64,000 nt of DNA, from positions 97,561,204 to 97,625,203 of the forward strand of contig CM019069.1 in NCBI GenBank assembly GCA_009667805.1, given 5' to 3'. Position 1 is the first letter of the stretch, and the number at the start of each line of letters is the position of its first letter. The notes beneath the pieces were generated by a model. It had not been told where the DNA came from, did not search any database, and worked only from the letters and a program-made list of their open reading frames with translations. Source of the DNA: Leptobrachium leishanense (lineage: Eukaryota > Chordata > Amphibia > Anura > Megophryidae). A program made the translations under genes and the position numbers. This document shows, piece by piece, positions 35,336 through 46,398 of this stretch.

Positions 35336-36060
35336 AGGGCTGAAACAACTAGAATTGATTAAACGACAAATAATCGATAATGAGAATAGTTGCAAATAAT
35401 CGTTGTCGATTTGTGTACAGGACACACCTGTTCTACAGTCAGACCGAGTTTAACATTAATAACCTCAGACTCTGCTTCGGAGCTGACTGGAGAAGACGTG
35501 CTGCTGCTTTACTCTGTATGATTTAGTTCTATGGTTGTGTCGGACATAACCTGTTTGATTTTATTCAATTTACAACAGTAGCAGTGTTATAGCACAAACC
35601 CGGAGATAATGCTACTGGGTATGGGTGCTATACCGCTGGTGTTTTATCCTTACTTGGAAGCTGGAGTCCTGTGCCATCACCCCACCATCCCCCTCTATTG
35701 GTCTGGAGATGCCTTTCTCTCACGGTGGTCCAATTCCTTCCCATAAACTCCCTCCCCACACTCAGGTCCAGTCTGTTGCCCAAATCCACTCCCTCTCACT
35801 CAGGTCAAGTCCCTTGCCCAAACTCGCTCCCTTTCACATTAGGACCCTCCTCCTGCTCCGTTTGTTCATGAAATTATTTTAAAGGGACACTCTAATAAGC
35901 TAAAGTGGTCAGGGTGTTTATAGTGGTCAGGAAGCGTGCAGTGTCCCCTACCCCTCTTCTCACCCTGACATCATCATGTCTATCTGAGCGCTCGTAGCAG
36001 CGTTCCATGGGGAGAACGCAGACATGGGCTGGAGCTGTGCACGCAACATCAATCCAGCAT
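35336..36060. mobile_element. hAT MITE, TAGGGCTGCAACTA family, copy 2 (inverted)
   Basis: It starts TAGGGCTGAAACAACTAGAA, the inverse of the right end at 25288. The interior GCTGACTGGAGAAGACGTGC, TTACTCTGTATGATTTAG and GACATAACCTGTTTG match the reverse complement of 25020-25160. It also holds the T2-like TTTAAAGGGACACTCTAATA at about 35878, as copy 1 does near 24770. The far end is uncertain. Confidence 0.65.
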
Positions 36061-36261
36061 GCCAACCAGGCGCTTGCATACCTTGTGTATGTGTAACTCG
36101 CTGAAACTGCCCCAAAAACCCAACGAGCCGCCAATCAGAGCAGCCGCCGGATTAAGCCAAGAGGCAGACGAACGGGGTAAGAAAGAAAAAAAAAACATGC
36201 CTAAGAGAGAGAGTGAGTGTGTAATAGATTATATACACACACAGTATTTGTTTTACAACGG

Positions 36262-36745
36262 TTGTGGTGGAGGACAAAAAGTGAGACAAAAAGCCTCCAC
36301 GCTGTAATGGTTAGGTTTATTAATGCAGAAGCCATCTGCACAGCAATTCAAAGAACTGCATCCCAGAGCTCCTGTGCTACATTCCACATATGCAGCAAGG
36401 AATTTCGGGTAGGACATGCAAATGACATCTGTCTCACTTTTATGCATCCTGGGTCTGTTATTACACAGAACCCTTAAATCAATACCATGCCATACTAGAC
36501 GGCTTTTTTTTTTTGTAGCAGAGCTAAGGTTTATGCAACTGGTCAAAGCCACTCCTAGGACAGCACTGTTTCTGGTTTATTGGACCCTCATCAGCTAGGA
36601 GCTAGGCATGACCATTTGCAGTGGATGCTTGGACACGTAGGGCAAATCAGTACTTACAGTTGTGGTGCAGGACAAAAAGTGAGATAACCATTATAGCGTG
36701 TAGGCTTTTTGTCCTCAACCACAACTGTTGTAAGTACTGATTTGG
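36262..36745 (+). repeat. Interspersed repeat family G, copy 2, with terminal hairpin
   Basis: The segment 36262-36640 matches 28745-29104. It is followed by a hairpin (about 36648-36745) whose arms read AAATCAGTACTTACAGTTGT and ACAACTGTTGTAAGTACTGA. The AGGACAAAAAGTGAGA segment occurs both before and after the copy. Confidence 0.65.
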
Positions 36746-36784
36746 TGAAATAGATCTAACACACACACACACCATTTTTTTAAG

Positions 36785-36887
36785 ACCGAGTACCGATACT
36801 TTTATCTAAAGTCAGGTGACTGCTTTCCAATAAATAACTTAGGCTTTCAGCAAAATCCTGTCTTGTTTGTTAATATTGCAATGTATA
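36785..36887. mobile_element. Outer foldback hAT-like element, left arm
   Basis: The left arm (AAGACCGAGTACCGATAC, GTCAGGTGACTGCTTTCC, AATCCTGTCTTGTTTGTTAA) is the reverse complement of 42968-43120. It shares the GTACCGATAC and TTATTGGAAA blocks with the CACCGATACC hAT family. Together the arms form a palindromic element interrupted by the hAT at 36888-42967. Confidence 0.6.
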
Positions 36888-37059
36888 CACAGCCGGCGCT
36901 GCCGCTAGGCCAACTAGGCGGGCGCCTAGAGCGCAGCACCCGCCTCGGGCGCAGCAGCAGCAGCCGGCCCGACCAATTGTGAAAAAAAAAAATGCCTGCG
37001 GGGCACCCTGGGGCGGCCGCGTGCTGCAGCCAGCCCCAATACGAGCCGTTGTCACCGCC

Positions 37060-37137
37060 GGCGTCAAGGAGACAGAGGCGTGGACTTGGTGCTTCCAGCT
37101 TCCTGGACCAAGTCCACGCCTCCATCTCCTTGACGCC
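37060..37137. repeat. Hairpin next to minisatellite
   Basis: Arms 37060-37090 and 37107-37137 (about 31 bases, one mismatch) share GGCGTCAAGGAGA and GGCGTGGACTTGGT with their inverses. It lies 60 bases before the minisatellite, in the same order as in the hATs at 8376 and 47625. Confidence 0.8.
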
Positions 37138-37197
37138 AGCGGCGACGCCAGCACGCATGAGACTGGCTACAGGAAGGAAGACAGCGCTGGAGGCAAG

Positions 37198-38334
37198 TAC
37201 CCATGCGTGAGCTGGGGGGCAATATCTCCATGCCATGTGTGAGCTGGGGGGGGGGCAAATGTACCCGCGTGAGCTGGGGGGGCAAATGTACCCGCGTGAG
37301 CTGGGGGGGCAAATGTACCCGCGTGAGCGGGGGGGCAAATGTACCCGCGTGAGCTGGGGGGGGGGCAAATGTACCCGCGTGAGCTGGGGGGGCAAATGTA
37401 CCCGCGTGAGCTGGGGGGGGGGCAAATGTACCCGTGTGAGCTGGGGGGGGGGCAAATGTACCCGTGTGAGCTGGGGGGGGGGCAAATGTACCCGTGTGAG
37501 CGGGGGGGGGCAAAAGTACCCGTGTGAGCTGGGGGGGGGCAAATGTACCCGTGTGAGCTGGGGGGGCAAATGTACCCGTGTGAGCTGGGGGGGGCAAATG
37601 TACCCGTGTGAGCTGGGGGGGGGCAAATGTACCCGTGTGAGCTGGGGGGGGGGCAAATGTACCCGTGTGAGCTGGGGGGGCAAATGTACCCGTGTGAGCT
37701 GGGGGGGGGCAAATGTACCCGTGTGAGCGGGGGGGCAAATGTGCCCGTGTGAGCGGGGGGGGGCAAATGTACCCGTGTGAGCTGGGGGGGGCAAATGTAC
37801 CCGTGTGAGCTGGGGGGGGCAAATGTACCCGTGTGAGCTGGGGGGGGCAAATGTACCCGTGTGAGCTGGGGGGGGGCAAATGTACCCGTGTGAGCTGGGG
37901 GGGGGGCAAATGTACCCGTGTGAGCTGGGGGGGGCAAATGTACCCGTGTGAGCTGGGGGGGGCAAATGTACCCGTGTGAGCTGGGGGGGGCAAATGTACC
38001 CGTGTGAGCTGGGGGGGGGGGGCAAATATACCCGTGTGAGCTGGGGGGGGGGCAAATGTACCCGTGTGAGCTGGGGGGGGCAAATGTACCCGTGTGAGCT
38101 GGGGGGGGGCAAATGTACCCGTGTGAGCTGGGGGGGGGGCAAATGTACCCGTGTGAGCTGGGGGGGGCAAATGTACCCGTGTGAGCTGGGGGGGGCAAAT
38201 GTACCCGTGTGAGCTGGGGGGGGCAAATGTACCCGTGTGAGCAGGGGGGGGCAAATGTACCTGTGTGAGCTGGGGGGGGCAAATGTACCCGTGTGAGCAG
38301 GGGGGGGCAAATGTACCCGTGTGAGCAGGGGGGG
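37198..38334. repeat. Minisatellite, 27-28-base unit, part 1
   Basis: About 41 units of TACCCGTGTGAGCTGGGG followed by a variable G run and CAAATG. The first units read CCCGCGTGAGCTG (37260-37420), later ones CCCGTGTGAGCTG, and the last ones switch to GAGCAG. The first units (37200-37250) are irregular and contain GGCAATATCTCC. Confidence 0.95.
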
Positions 38335-39372
38335 TGTGGCGGAATGCGTGTTGTCCGCCTGCGGGTATGCTCCAATCTGCTCCCCCCACTGCGCTTACCG
38401 CCGGCCCGACTACCGAGTGACACGGCACTCGGCGTCTCGTGCGACCTGGGGAGGGGTTGGCGGGCTGTGGAAGGGGACCCCTGAGTGAGACCAGCCCGAC
38501 CACCAAGTTACACGGCACTCGGCGTCTCGAGCAGCTGGTCGTCTACCTTGTTGGAGAATGGATCGTCTGCGGAACGGCCGTTCGGATGAAGGAATCGGAT
38601 TTCCTTCGGGTGAGGTTCGGAACTCCTTCGATTATCAATCGGATTTCCGTCGATCGTATATAGCGCTCGATGTACCGAAGCGCGGTAGACGCGCCGCGGT
38701 TTCGGATCGGGAAACGGGATCGAAGAGTAGCCGATCGTTCGATCTGGTCGAAGCACGTCCGATGCACCTCTGTTCTGATCCGAGATGCAGACACAGGGTA
38801 GTCGGATCGTACCTCGATCGGGGATAACGTACCCTGAAGACCACGCGGGATCTCAGCGGTATGGACGTCAGTAAAGGACACCAGGCGGAGCTGTATGTAC
38901 TAGATGAACTGGCTTTATTTTTACACTTCACATATATTTATCAACAATCACACAGAGTCAGAACAATGGAAATCCCTGCCCGCCCCCACAAGTCTCATTG
39001 GCCCTCGCTGGAAGGAGGCACACGGGTCCCGATTCGTATTGGCGGTTACTAATCGGGGTGTTGCCGATTCGCAACCGGATGGTCCGAATCGGCCATTTTA
39101 CGATTCGACCGGATGGTCCGAATCGGCCATTTTCCGATCCGACCGGATACACGAGGCGCTGGGAAAATGGCGGCGAGCAAGGCACACAATGAAATTTACA
39201 CACATTTCACAATACACATACGGGGACACTTTTATTACACCACACAATGAAACCACATCTAAATAAAGTAACACACGGAATTCCACTGGTGCAACGGCAC
39301 CTAAGAGTCTGGAGGGATCGAAACGTCACAAAGGACTGTCCCTGGCTGAGGGTGCTGGGCCATTCCGTGACA
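38335..39372 (-). mobile_element. Solo LTR inside the minisatellite
   Basis: This 1,038-base insertion begins TGTGGCGGAATG and ends CATTCCGTGACA, so it has TG...CA inverted termini. It is flanked by the G runs of the array, so a target duplication of G bases is likely but not provable. On the minus strand an AATAAAG signal (about 38925) fits a polyadenylation site, which suggests minus orientation. It has no internal retroelement coding sequence. Confidence 0.7.
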
Positions 39373-42300
39373 GGGGGGGCAAATGCACCCGTGTGAGCAG
39401 GGGGGGGGCAAATGCACCCTTGTGAGCAGGGGGGGGCGAATGCACCCTTGTGAGCAGGGGGGGGAATGCACCCTTGTGAGCAGGGGGGGGAATGCACCCT
39501 TGTGAGCAGGGGGGGGGGAATGCACCCTTGTGAGCAGGGGGGGGCAAATGCACCCTTGTGAGCAGGGGGGGGCAAATGCACCCTTGTGAGCAGGGGGGGC
39601 AAATGCACCCTTGTGAGCAGGGGGGGCAAATGCACCCTTGTGAGCAGGGGGGGCAAATGCACCCTTGTGAGCAGGGGGGGGCAAATGCACCCTTGTGAGC
39701 AGGGGGGGCAAATGCACCCTTGTGAGCAGGGGGGGCAAATGCACCCTTGTGAGCAGGGGGGCAAATGCACCCTTGTGAGCAGGGGGGGGCAAATGCACCC
39801 TTGTGAGCAGGGGGGGCAAATGCACCCTTGTGAGCAGGGGGGGCAAATGCACCCTTGTGAGCAGGGGGGCAAATGCACCCTTGTGAGCAGGGGGGGCAAA
39901 TGCACCCTTGTGAGCAGGGGGGGGGGCAAATGCACCCTTGTGAGCAGGGGGGGGCAAATGCACCCTTGTGAGCAGGGGGGGGCAAATGCACCCTTGTGAG
40001 CAGGGGGGGGGCAAATGCACCCTTGTGAGCAGGGGGGGGCAAATGCACCCTTGTGAGCAGGGGGGGGCAAATGCACCCTTGTGAGCAGGGGGGGGGGCAA
40101 ATGCACCCTTGTGAGCAGGGGGGGCAAATGCACCCTTGTGAGCAGGGGGGGCAAATGCACCTTGTGAGCAGGGGGGCAAATGCACCCTTGTGAGCAGGGG
40201 GGCAAATGCACCCTTGTGAGCAGGGGGGGGCAAATGCACCCTTGTGAGCAGGGGGGGCAAATGCACCCTTGTGAGCAGGGGGGGCAAATGCACCCATGTG
40301 AGCAGGGGGGGCAAATGCACCCTTGTGAGCAGGGGGGGGCAAATGCACCCATGTGAGCAGGGGGGGCAAATGCACCCATGTGAGCAGGGGGGGCAAATGC
40401 ACCCATGTGAGCAGGGGGGGCAAATGCACCCTTGTGAGCAGGGGGGGCAAATGCACCCATGTGAGCAGGGGGGGGCAAATGCACCCATGTGAGCAGGGGG
40501 GGGCAAATGCACCCATGTGAGCAGGGGGGGGCAAATGCACCCATGTGAGCAGGGGGGGCAAATGCACCCATGTGAGCAGGGGGGGCAAATGCACCCATGT
40601 GAGCAGGGGGGGGCAAATGCACCCATGAGCAGGGGGGTGCAAATGCACCCATGTGAGCAGGGGGGGGCAAATGCACCCATGTGAGCAGGGGGGGGCAAAT
40701 GCACCCATGTGAGCAGGGGGGGCAAATGCACCCATGTGAGCAGGGGGGGCAAATGCACCCATGTGAGCAGGGGGGGGCAAATGCACCCATGTGAGCAGGG
40801 GGGGCAAATGCACCCATGTGAGCAGGGGGGGCAAATGCACCCATGTGAGCAGGGGGGGGCAAATGCACCCATGTGAGCAGGGGGGGCAAATGCACCCATG
40901 TGAGCAGGGGGGGGCAAATGCACCCATGTGAAGCATGTGAGCAGGGGGGGCAAATGCACCCATGTGAGCAGGGGGGCAAATGCACCCATGTGAGCAGGGG
41001 GGGGCAAATGCACCCATGTGAGCAGGGGGGGCAAATGCACCCATGTGAGCAGGGGGGGGCAAATGCACCCATGTGAGCAGGGGGGGGCAAATGCACCCAT
41101 GTGAGCAGGGGGGGCAAATGCACCCATGTGAGCAGGGGGGGGCAAATGCACCCATGTGAGCAGGGGGGGCAAATGCACCCATGTGAGCAGGGGGGGCAAA
41201 TGCACCCATGTGAGCAGGGGGGGGCAAATGCACCCATGTGAGCAGGGGGGGCAAATGCACCCATGTGAGCAGGGGGGGGAAATGCACCCATGTGAGCAGG
41301 GGGGGCAAATGCACCCATGTGAGCAGGGGGGGGAATGCACCCATGTGAGCAGGGGGGGGAAATGCACCCATGTGAGCAGGGGGGGGCAAATGCACCCATG
41401 TGAGCAGGGGGGTGCAAATGCACCCATGTGAGCAGGGGGGGTGGCAAATGCACCCATGTGAGCAGGGGGGGCAAATGCACCCATGTGAGCGGGGGGGGGC
41501 AAATGCACCCATGTGAGCAGGGGGCGGCAAATGCACCCATGTGAGCAGGGGGGGGCAAATGCACCCATGTGAGCAGGGGGGCGGCAAATGCACCCATGTG
41601 AGCAGGGGGGGGGCAAATGCACCCATGTGAGCAGGGGGGGCAAATGCACCCATGTGAGCAGGGGGGGCAAATGCACCCATGTGAGCAGGGGGGGCAAATG
41701 CACCCATGTGAGCAGGGGGGGCAAATGCACCCATGTGAGCAGGGGGGCGGCAAATGCACCCATGTGAGCAGGGGGGGGCAAATGCACCCATGTGAGCAGG
41801 GGGGGGCAAATGCACCCATGTGAGCGGGGGGGGAAATGCACCCATGTGAGCAGGGGGGGGAAATGCACCCATGTGAGCAGGGGGGGGGCAAATGCACCCA
41901 TGTGAGCAGGGGGGCAAATGCACCCATGTGAGCAGGGGGGGGCAAATGCACCCATGTGAGCAGGGGGGGGCAAATGCACCCATGTGAGCAGGGGGGGCAA
42001 ATGCACCCTGTGAGCAGGGGGGGGAAATGCACCCATGTGAGCAGGGGGGGCAAATGCACCCTTGTGAGCAGGGGGGGCAAATGCACCCTTGTGAGCAGGG
42101 GGGGCAAATGCACCCTTGTGAGCAGGGGGGGGCAAATGCACCCTTGTGAGCAGGGGGGGGCAAATGCACCCTTGTGAGCAGGGGGGGCAAATGCACCCTT
42201 GTGAGCAGGGGGGGGCAAATGCACCCTTGTGAGCAGGGGGGGGCAAATGCACCCTTGTGAGCAGGGGGGGGCAAATGCACCCTTGTGAGCAGGGGGGGCA

Positions 42301-42903
42301 AATGCACCTTGTGAGCAGGGGGGGGGCAAATGCACCCTTGTGAGCAGGGGGGGGCAAATGCACCCTTGTGAGCAGGGGGGGCAAATGCACCCTTGTGAGC
42401 AGGGGGGGCAAATGCACCCTTGTGAGCAGGGGGGGCAAATGCACCCTTGTGAGCAGGGGGGGGCAAATGCACCCTTGTGAGCAGGGGGGGGCAAATGCAC
42501 CCTTGTGAGCAGGGGGGGGCAAATGCACCCTTGTGAGCAGGGGGGGCAAATGCACCCTTGTGAGCAGGGGGGGCAAATGCACCCTTGTGAGCAGGGGGGG
42601 GCAAATGCACCCATGTGAGCAGGGGGGGCAAATGCACCCATGTGAGCAGGGGGGGGCAAATGCACCCATGTGAGCAGGGGGGGGGCAAATGCACCCATGT
42701 GAGCAGGGGGGGGGCAAATGCACCCATGTGAGCAGGGGGGGGGCAAATGCACCCATGTGAGCAGGGGGGGGGCAAATGCACCCATGTGAGCAGGGGGGGG
42801 CAAATGCACCCATGTGAGCAGGGGGGGGCAAATGCACCCATGTGAGCAGGGGGCAATATATTCACCATGTGAGAGCTGGGGGCAAATATACCCATGTGAG
42901 CTT
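39373..42903. repeat. Minisatellite, 27-base unit, part 2
   Basis: About 125-130 units of CACCCATGTGAGCAGGGG or CACCCTTGTGAGCAGGGG, then a run of 5-9 G and CAAATG. Unit variants come in blocks: CCCTTG (39410-40270), mostly CCCATG (40270-42050), CCCTTG again (42055-42595), CCCATG (42600-42840). The last units (42850-42900) return to GTGAGAGCTGGGGG, close to the units at the far left. Confidence 0.95.
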
Positions 42904-42967
42904 TTTTTTTGGGGGGGGTGCAAGTAGCTGGTCTTGCCTAGGGCGCAAAAGTCTAGCACCAGCCCTG

Positions 42968-43140
42968 AATGTATGGCCATACATTGCAATATTAACAAGC
43001 AAGACAGGCTTTCAGCACAATCCTAAATTAATTATTGGAAAACAGTCACCTGACTTTAGATAAATGTATCGGTGAGTACTTGAAAAAAGTAGTGTGCGTC
43101 TCCGGTATCGGGGCATCTGAACCCAGTATCGGTGCATTTC
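42968..43140. mobile_element. Outer foldback hAT-like element, right arm
   Basis: It begins at the palindrome centre AATGTATGGCCATACATT and continues as the inverse of 36785-36887. It then runs through GTATCGGTGAGTACTTGAAA, as in the ends of the CACCGATACC hATs, and GTATCGGTGCATTTC. The terminal TAGGG end is degraded. Confidence 0.6.
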
Positions 43141-43476
43141 ACACACCCCCTTTATAGATCAGGTGTGTGGAAATTAAAGAAAAAAAAAAAACTTACTTCT
43201 CCAATGGACTAAAGTGGTAGCCCGATCGAGTTGTCCCTCATGACAATCTACTTGTCTCGATAAGAAATATAATTTCAACAAGCTAGCAGTAGGTCTTTAT
43301 TCTTAACCACAGAGAACAAACACAGGTACTTAGTTTAACTAGAACACTTATTGCATTGCAGTTTTCGCTCAGTCATAAAACCAACAGATCACAGTGCAGT
43401 GTGAATTAGCGTATCACACAGCAATAAATCTCCCAGTAATGTGCAGTGTGCATGAGTGTATCACAGAGCTCCACAG

Positions 43477-44232
43477 TAGGGATAGACCAATCGGTTTTGC
43501 CGATATTCAGAAAATTACTTATCAGTTTTGGCATTTTATTTGCCGATAATTGGACAAGTTGGCTCACTGACCGTATTGTGCATGAGCGTGATGACAACAG
43601 AAATGGGGCTTCCATCCCATCTGGCAGGAAATGCCCTATACAGGAGATGCAGGGTCTATTTCCTACAGCAGGGGTCAGCAACCTGGGCCCTCCAGAGGTT
43701 TTGGAACTGCATTTCCCATGAGGCTCCAAGAACCTAATGAGAAGCTGAGCATCATGGCAGATGTAATTCCAAAAAATGTGGGACAATATTACAAAGTCAC
43801 TGCTAACTTAACCAGAGCTGTTGTAAACTTAACAACCCCATAGATTATAATGGCTCTGGTAAGTTTACAACAGCTCTGGTTAAGTTAGCACCAACTTTGT
43901 AATCTAACCCTTGGAGGGCCAAGGTTGCTGAACCCCTTACATAAAGATCCCTCATATGATCCTGTAAGAAAGCCAAAGACACGGTCATCTTGTTTGTAAA
44001 AAGAAGTTTCAATGGAGAAAAAAAATATTCTTATTAAATTGAATAAATGAAGTGGACGTGGTGCAATGTTTAAAATGTTAAACACATTGAGATCATGGCA
44101 TAATGTCAGATTTGTGCTGGATTTTTTCACAACTTTAAATTTACAGAATATCGGAACCAAAGATCGGCTATCAGTCAGAAAAGCTGCCGATAATCGTATC
44201 GGCCCTGAAAAAATTATATCGGTCTATCGCTA
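43477..44232. mobile_element. hAT MITE, TAGGGATAGACCGATAT family
   Basis: This 756-base element has ends TAGGGATAGACCAATCGG and ATATCGGTCTATCGCTA. It is flanked by perfect 8-base duplications CTCCACAG (43469-43476 and 44233-44240). The interior includes a foldback (GCTGTTGTAAACTTAACAAC near 43810 against its inverse near 43860). No transposase is present. Confidence 0.9.
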
Positions 44233-44415
44233 CTCCACAGCAATAAAACTCACCTCATACACACCGCACATTACTGTGAGTTTAATTGCTGTGGAGCTCT
44301 GTGATACGCTCATACACCCTGCACATTACGGTATCAGAGCTCCACGGCAATAAGACTCACTGTAATGTGCAGTGTGTATGAGGGTATCAGAGAGCTCCAC
44401 TGCAATAAAAGTCAA
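44233..44415. repeat. TATCACAGAGCTCCACAGC repeats
   Basis: Several direct and inverted copies of the motif described at 32461, each with a GTGCAGTGTGTATGA-type partner. Confidence 0.6.
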
Positions 44416-44429
44416 GAACAACTATGCTG

Positions 44430-45300
44430 TTCATTTGAATATTAAATGAAAGCATATATCAAAATGCAGTGTATCATTCAAACTTAAAATATAAATAACA
44501 AAAATTAATGCAGTGGCATTTTTAAGAGGGGTATGCTGCATGTTTGAGCAAAAAAAAAAGGAGTAAGATAAATTTCTTATTTGTTTATATTTACAAACTA
44601 TATGGTCACATTGTATATTTTTGGAAAGGCCAGACTCTGGCCTTTCCAACGATACCTCAACTGTCCTTGTAGGACATACGGAAGCAGAGACAGAGGCCCG
44701 AAAGGATCCCAGCATCTACTATGGGATTCCCCTGCCTATCAGGAGGGGAATCCCCATTTGTGACGTCATCGCGCGTGTGCCGGCCCGGAACCTACTGTCA
44801 CTGGGGCATCTGGAGGGGGCCGTGGGCTAGCCTACTGCCCAGAGTCTATGGCTCATGAAAGACTATTGGGGAACTGGTGTACCTTTTAAATATATTTGTT
44901 TTTTCACGGTTTTAAACATTCCCCAGCAAACTAAAGAGTACTGATGTCTATGTTATTCCCTTGTGTAGTTATTGTATAGTCTGTTGTGTACTTTGCGTAC
45001 ATTCCCTCAATTATCTAACCCCTCTCTGTATAGTGTAGATCTCTGTATTAGTACCTGCTCTCTATTTTACCTGCCTTGTCCCTCCCCCCCTTCTTCTCCT
45101 AGGAAATCCCATTGTCCGATGTTTGAAGGTCCTGTGCAGTTATCTGATCTGTAATGTTATCTTTTTGATTGTATGCAAATGTGTTGGTCCTTGACTGTAC
45201 CTGTCTGTCTCTGAATAAACAGTCAGTTCTATTCTGACCAAGCATGAAGTCACTGCTCATGATTTGGGGTAGCCGCTAACTTCTGCTTGCTGTGACAATG
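44430..45300. other. Unassigned sequence with TTAA-family similarity
   Basis: The hairpin GGAAAGGCCAGACTCTGGCC TTTCC near 44622-44648 resembles the GGAAAGGCCATGCTCTGGCC hairpin in the TTAA element at 54580-54605. So a decayed member of that family probably lies here. The 44840-45290 part has AATAAA near 45215 and could be a retroelement tail. No gene was seen. Confidence 0.35.
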
Positions 45301-45964
45301 AAAGGCTCCAGGTCTACAGCTTCAGCTTATTTCTGGGGGTGCTAGTCAGGCTCTCTACATGCACCTGTCCTTAACGTGCTGCTATGGTACTGGAGAAAGG
45401 CGTGATAGTCACGAGGAGAACCCGCGTGTCCAGCAGGAAGTGGCATTTGGCAGATGTGACCCTGTCCGGGCACAGAGATCTGTTACAGCTTGCACACGAT
45501 GACGCCCCTGGGAGCAGTCCCACAGAGTGGGCTGGGCTGATGTCCCGGTTCAGAACCAGATCTGCACCGAGCAGGGACACAACATGAAAGGTGTGGAGAG
45601 TCCTCTGCTGTGGGGAGCGAATCCCCTTGGATGCTCCACGCACGTCCACAAAGTGGAGGGCCCTCCAGGATACCATAAGCACTACGTGCTGGAGCAGCCA
45701 AAACTCTGGTATCCGCTCGGACCCTGCTCTGCTTGCCCGAAGCAGGGCTAAAATGGGGGAAGAAACCATCAGCCCGGCCCCCAAAAACTGCCAGTCCTTG
45801 GAGTTGGGCGGTAGGATTTGCGCACACACACCTGTCAGACCTCAGACCAGAGAGTGTGAGACAGACACGTTTCCCTCGGGTAGCAAACTCCAGAGGGGCC
45901 CCCAAAAAGGATGAAGTAGTTACTTGCCTCGGTGCTCAACTCCCTGAGAGTGAGAGATGTATAT
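45301..45964. other. Unassigned GC-rich sequence
   Basis: Overlapping open frames on both strands (up to 152 residues) have no recognisable domain. No splice-compatible conserved exon was identified. Confidence 0.3.
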
Positions 45965-46398
45965 CAAAACTTGGTGAAGGGAGGCACACGAGCACTTCTC
46001 CAAAAATCAAAAAGTTTATAAAATTTGCATAAAAAAAAAAAAAAAAAAAGGGTGCTTCGGCCCTTAGTGGCCTTTATCAAGGTAGCATACAGTAGGATAA
46101 AATGAAGATTAAATAGGCAGAGGGCACATTCCTTACCCGGAGCACAATACGCTGCGCATTCAGGAGCCCCGGAAGTGACGGGTGCGCAAGCGTGGGGACG
46201 TCATGGGGGCGTGGCAAAGGGCCACATTACCATAGCAACATCGATGCCAGGAGGGGAGGGTTTAGGCCCAAAACCCAGCATGTTAAAAACAAAGTGTGTA
46301 TCCCAAACAGGGAGTAATAAATGGGAACCAACAATATAGGAGGAATACTGTTAAGCACAGACTAGGATATGGAGGAAAGGGGCGAATGTCTTCACAGC
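45965..46398 (-). mobile_element. Penelope-like element F, terminal repeat part
   Basis: It is the inverted counterpart of 51520-51990. Shared blocks are GCCTTTATCAAGG, TAAATAGGCAGAGGGCACAT, TATAGGAGGAATACTGTTAA and AAGCACAGACTAGGAT. It is split from 47306-47439 by the hAT at 46399. Orientation refers to the CTTGATAAAGGCC strand. Confidence 0.5.

Larger units (their letters stand above)
36888..42967. mobile_element. hAT-like element with hairpin and 4.7 kb minisatellite, CAGGGCTGGTGCTAG family
   Basis: Ends CACAGCCGGCGCTGCCGC and its partner (GTCTAGCACCAGCCCTG) resemble the common vertebrate hAT end CAGGGCCGGTGCTAG. Flanking 8-mers AATGTATA (36880-36887) and AATGTATG (42968-42975) differ by one base. 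Contents: GCGC-rich subterminal region, hairpin at 37060-37137, minisatellite 37198-38334, solo LTR 38335-39372, minisatellite 39373-42903. No transposase gene was found. Confidence 0.7.

Noticed and set aside
36847..38518. Minus-strand open frames of 418-487 codons
   Set aside because: Same cause as above: translation of the G-rich minisatellite.
39373..42903. CRISPR-like array
   Set aside because: The units are directly tandem with no unique spacers, and the surroundings are vertebrate.
39207..42998. Minus-strand open frames of about 1,180-1,260 codons in three frames
   Set aside because: They arise because the minisatellite unit has no stop codon in any minus frame. All three frames are open at once and encode Pro/Cys/His-rich repeats with no domain; there is no promoter or splice support.
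45371..45914. Overlapping frames of 107-152 codons in GC-rich sequence
   Set aside because: Open on both strands as expected from high GC; no recognisable domain and no conserved splice sites.
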